The notes under the pieces are model-generated. The model was given only the letters and a program-made list of their open reading frames with translations. It ran no database searches and had not been told where the DNA came from. A DNA stretch of 64,000 nucleotides from Salinigranum marinum (lineage in GTDB: Archaea; Halobacteriota; Halobacteria; Halobacteriales; Haloferacaceae): the NCBI RefSeq assembly GCF_024228675.1, contig NZ_CP100463.1, positions 248,001 through 312,000 on the forward strand. The letters are read 5' to 3'. A program made the translations under genes and the position numbers. Shown in pieces: positions 63,118-64,000 of this stretch (position 1 is the first letter of the stretch; every line of letters starts with the position of its first letter).

Positions 63118-64000
63118 GTGAACCTCAGCAAGGGGTTTCTCCTCGCCCTCGTCGTCACCCTCCTCGTGCTATCGGCCATGCTGCTCCAGCCGTTTCTCCA
63201 GTACGTCCTCGGTGCCGTCCTCCTCGCCTACGTGCTCTATCCGCTGCAGATCCGCCTCGAAGCGTACGTATCGCCGATGGTAGCCGCGCTCTCACTCGTG
63301 GTCCTGGCAGTTGCCGGACTCGTCGCACCGTTCGTAGTCGTTCTCGCGACCGTTGTGGATAATGCCGAACGGATCCTCGAGGACTTCGACACTGACCCAG
63401 TGCAGATCGAGGTGATCGAATCCCGGCTCAAGGAACTCACCGGACAAGAGGTCGATATCGCAGGCGAACTCGTCAGCTCAGGGCGGGAAACCGGGACGAT
63501 CGTATTCGAACGGTCGACCCAAGCGTTCGGTACGATTACCTTCCACCTCATTGGGATCGCGTTGGCACTCTTTCTCGTCTACTACCTTCTCAAAGACGGC
63601 GACGACCTAGTCGACTGGCTCCACCGAACGGTCCCCCTCCCAATGGACAGCCAGCGCGATCTCTACACCGAAATTAATGACGTGATCTGGGGCGTTCTCT
63701 TCGGACACGTCTTCGTCGCCATCGTCCAGGGGGTCGTCGCCGGAGTCGGGCTCGTCGTTACTGGCGTTCCCAATGCGTTGTTCTGGACGGCTGTCATGAT
63801 CGTTCTCGCGATGGTTCCGCTCGTCGGTGCAATCCCCGTCTGGGGTGGGGCGGTGGTCTACCTATATCTCACGAACGAACCGCTACTCGCCGTCGGATTA
63901 TTCGTCTACAGCGTCATCGTGGTTGGGCTCACCGACGACTATCTCCGCCCATTCGCCGTCGACAGGTACGCGAAGCTCAATCCTGCTGTTATCCTCCTCG
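63118..64000 (+). CDS. AI-2E family (PerM-like) permease, runs off the window
   Basis: From GTG 63118 the frame stays open to the window end (at least 294 residues). Pattern: two N-terminal helices (FLLALVVTLLVLSAMLLQPF; YVLGAVLLAYVLYPLQIRLE), a third helix (AALSLVVLAVAGLVAPFVVV), a soluble region (about 85-145), and the membrane C-half with GVLFGHVFVAIVQGVVAGVG, VPNALFWTAVMIVLAMVPLVGAIPVW and DDYLRPFAVDRYAKLNPAVI. This is the AI-2E transporter/PerM family; members include Na+/H+ antiporters and quorum-signal exporters. The conserved C-terminal end is outside. Confidence 0.87.
   Translation, partial: MNLSKGFLLALVVTLLVLSAMLLQPFLQYVLGAVLLAYVLYPLQIRLEAYVSPMVAALSLVVLAVAGLVAPFVVVLATVVDNAERILEDFDTDPVQIEVIESRLKELTGQEVDIAGELVSSGRETGTIVFERSTQAFGTITFHLIGIALALFLVYYLLKDGDDLVDWLHRTVPLPMDSQRDLYTEINDVIWGVLFGHVFVAIVQGVVAGVGLVVTGVPNALFWTAVMIVLAMVPLVGAIPVWGGAVVYLYLTNEPLLAVGLFVYSVIVVGLTDDYLRPFAVDRYAKLNPAVILL

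Overview
The window is from a halophilic archaeon (class Halobacteria). Evidence: predicted proteins are strongly acidic, coding DNA is GC-rich, and there are a TFB transcription factor, a haloarchaeal-type transducer, SufB, DUF5783-like, amphi-Trp and PHA synthase (PhaE/PhaC) proteins, plus ISH3-type and ISH1-type insertion sequences. I cannot assign a genus. The high density of insertion sequences, broken genes and unpaired pathway genes suggests a secondary replicon or a plastic genomic island. I see no rRNA, tRNA or CRISPR array.

Layout. 1-1.1 kb: end of an ISH1-like IS5 element that truncates an already frameshifted PAS gene. 1.1-8.3 kb: two SDR-superfamily oxidoreductases, a NifU-like scaffold protein, and an operon sufB - ferredoxin - zinc-ribbon protein - korB. 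8.6-15.7 kb: TFB with an overlapping zinc-ribbon microprotein, truncated haemoglobin, DUF2237, an IS200/IS605 element whose TnpB has lost a RuvC acid, pterin dehydratase, AsnC/Lrp regulator, HesB/IscA, and a membrane-anchored winged-helix protein. 15.9-18.3 kb: divergent pair of secreted acidic PepSY-like proteins. 20-25 kb: polyphosphate kinases PPK2 and PPK1, separated by an intact ISH3. 25-33.5 kb: decayed TnpB element, broken ferredoxin, a chemotaxis-type transducer, a broken IS4-type transposase and a complete ISH1-like element nested in its tail. 33.7-36.6 kb: membrane protein and regulator facing an ApbE / bis-haem ferric-reductase-like / TSP3 / acidic-protein operon. 37.7-40.9 kb: polyhydroxyalkanoate genes (CBS-MaoC fusion, phaE, phaC) and a RING/PHD-like 57-residue zinc protein. 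41.3-48.1 kb: a complete bacterial-type N-ATPase operon (atpD-C-Q-B-E-F-A-G on the minus strand). 48.5-57.5 kb: MarR-like/MazF toxin-antitoxin locus, its partial duplicate, further IS elements, a GIY-YIG protein, a methyltransferase, ISH3 and a provirus-like relic. 57.5-64 kb: a truncated and an intact CNNM/CBS (CorC-like) protein, Na/Pi symporter, UspA proteins, amphi-Trp protein and an AI-2E family permease running off the window.

How it fits together. Three themes recur. Storage and phosphate: PPK1, PPK2 and a Na/Pi symporter for polyphosphate, PhaJ-like hydratase with PhaEC for polyhydroxyalkanoate. Redox and Fe-S: SufB, NifU-like, HesB, ferredoxin, KorB and the ApbE/ferric-reductase-like locus. 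Ion energetics: the N-ATPase, whose c subunit is a tandem double hairpin in which both halves keep the sodium-binding Gln/Glu/Ser/Tyr set at exactly the spacing known from the Ilyobacter tartaricus rotor. The N-ATPase is the most striking content: a second, probably Na+-translocating rotary ATPase in an organism group whose energy metabolism rests on an A-type ATP synthase.
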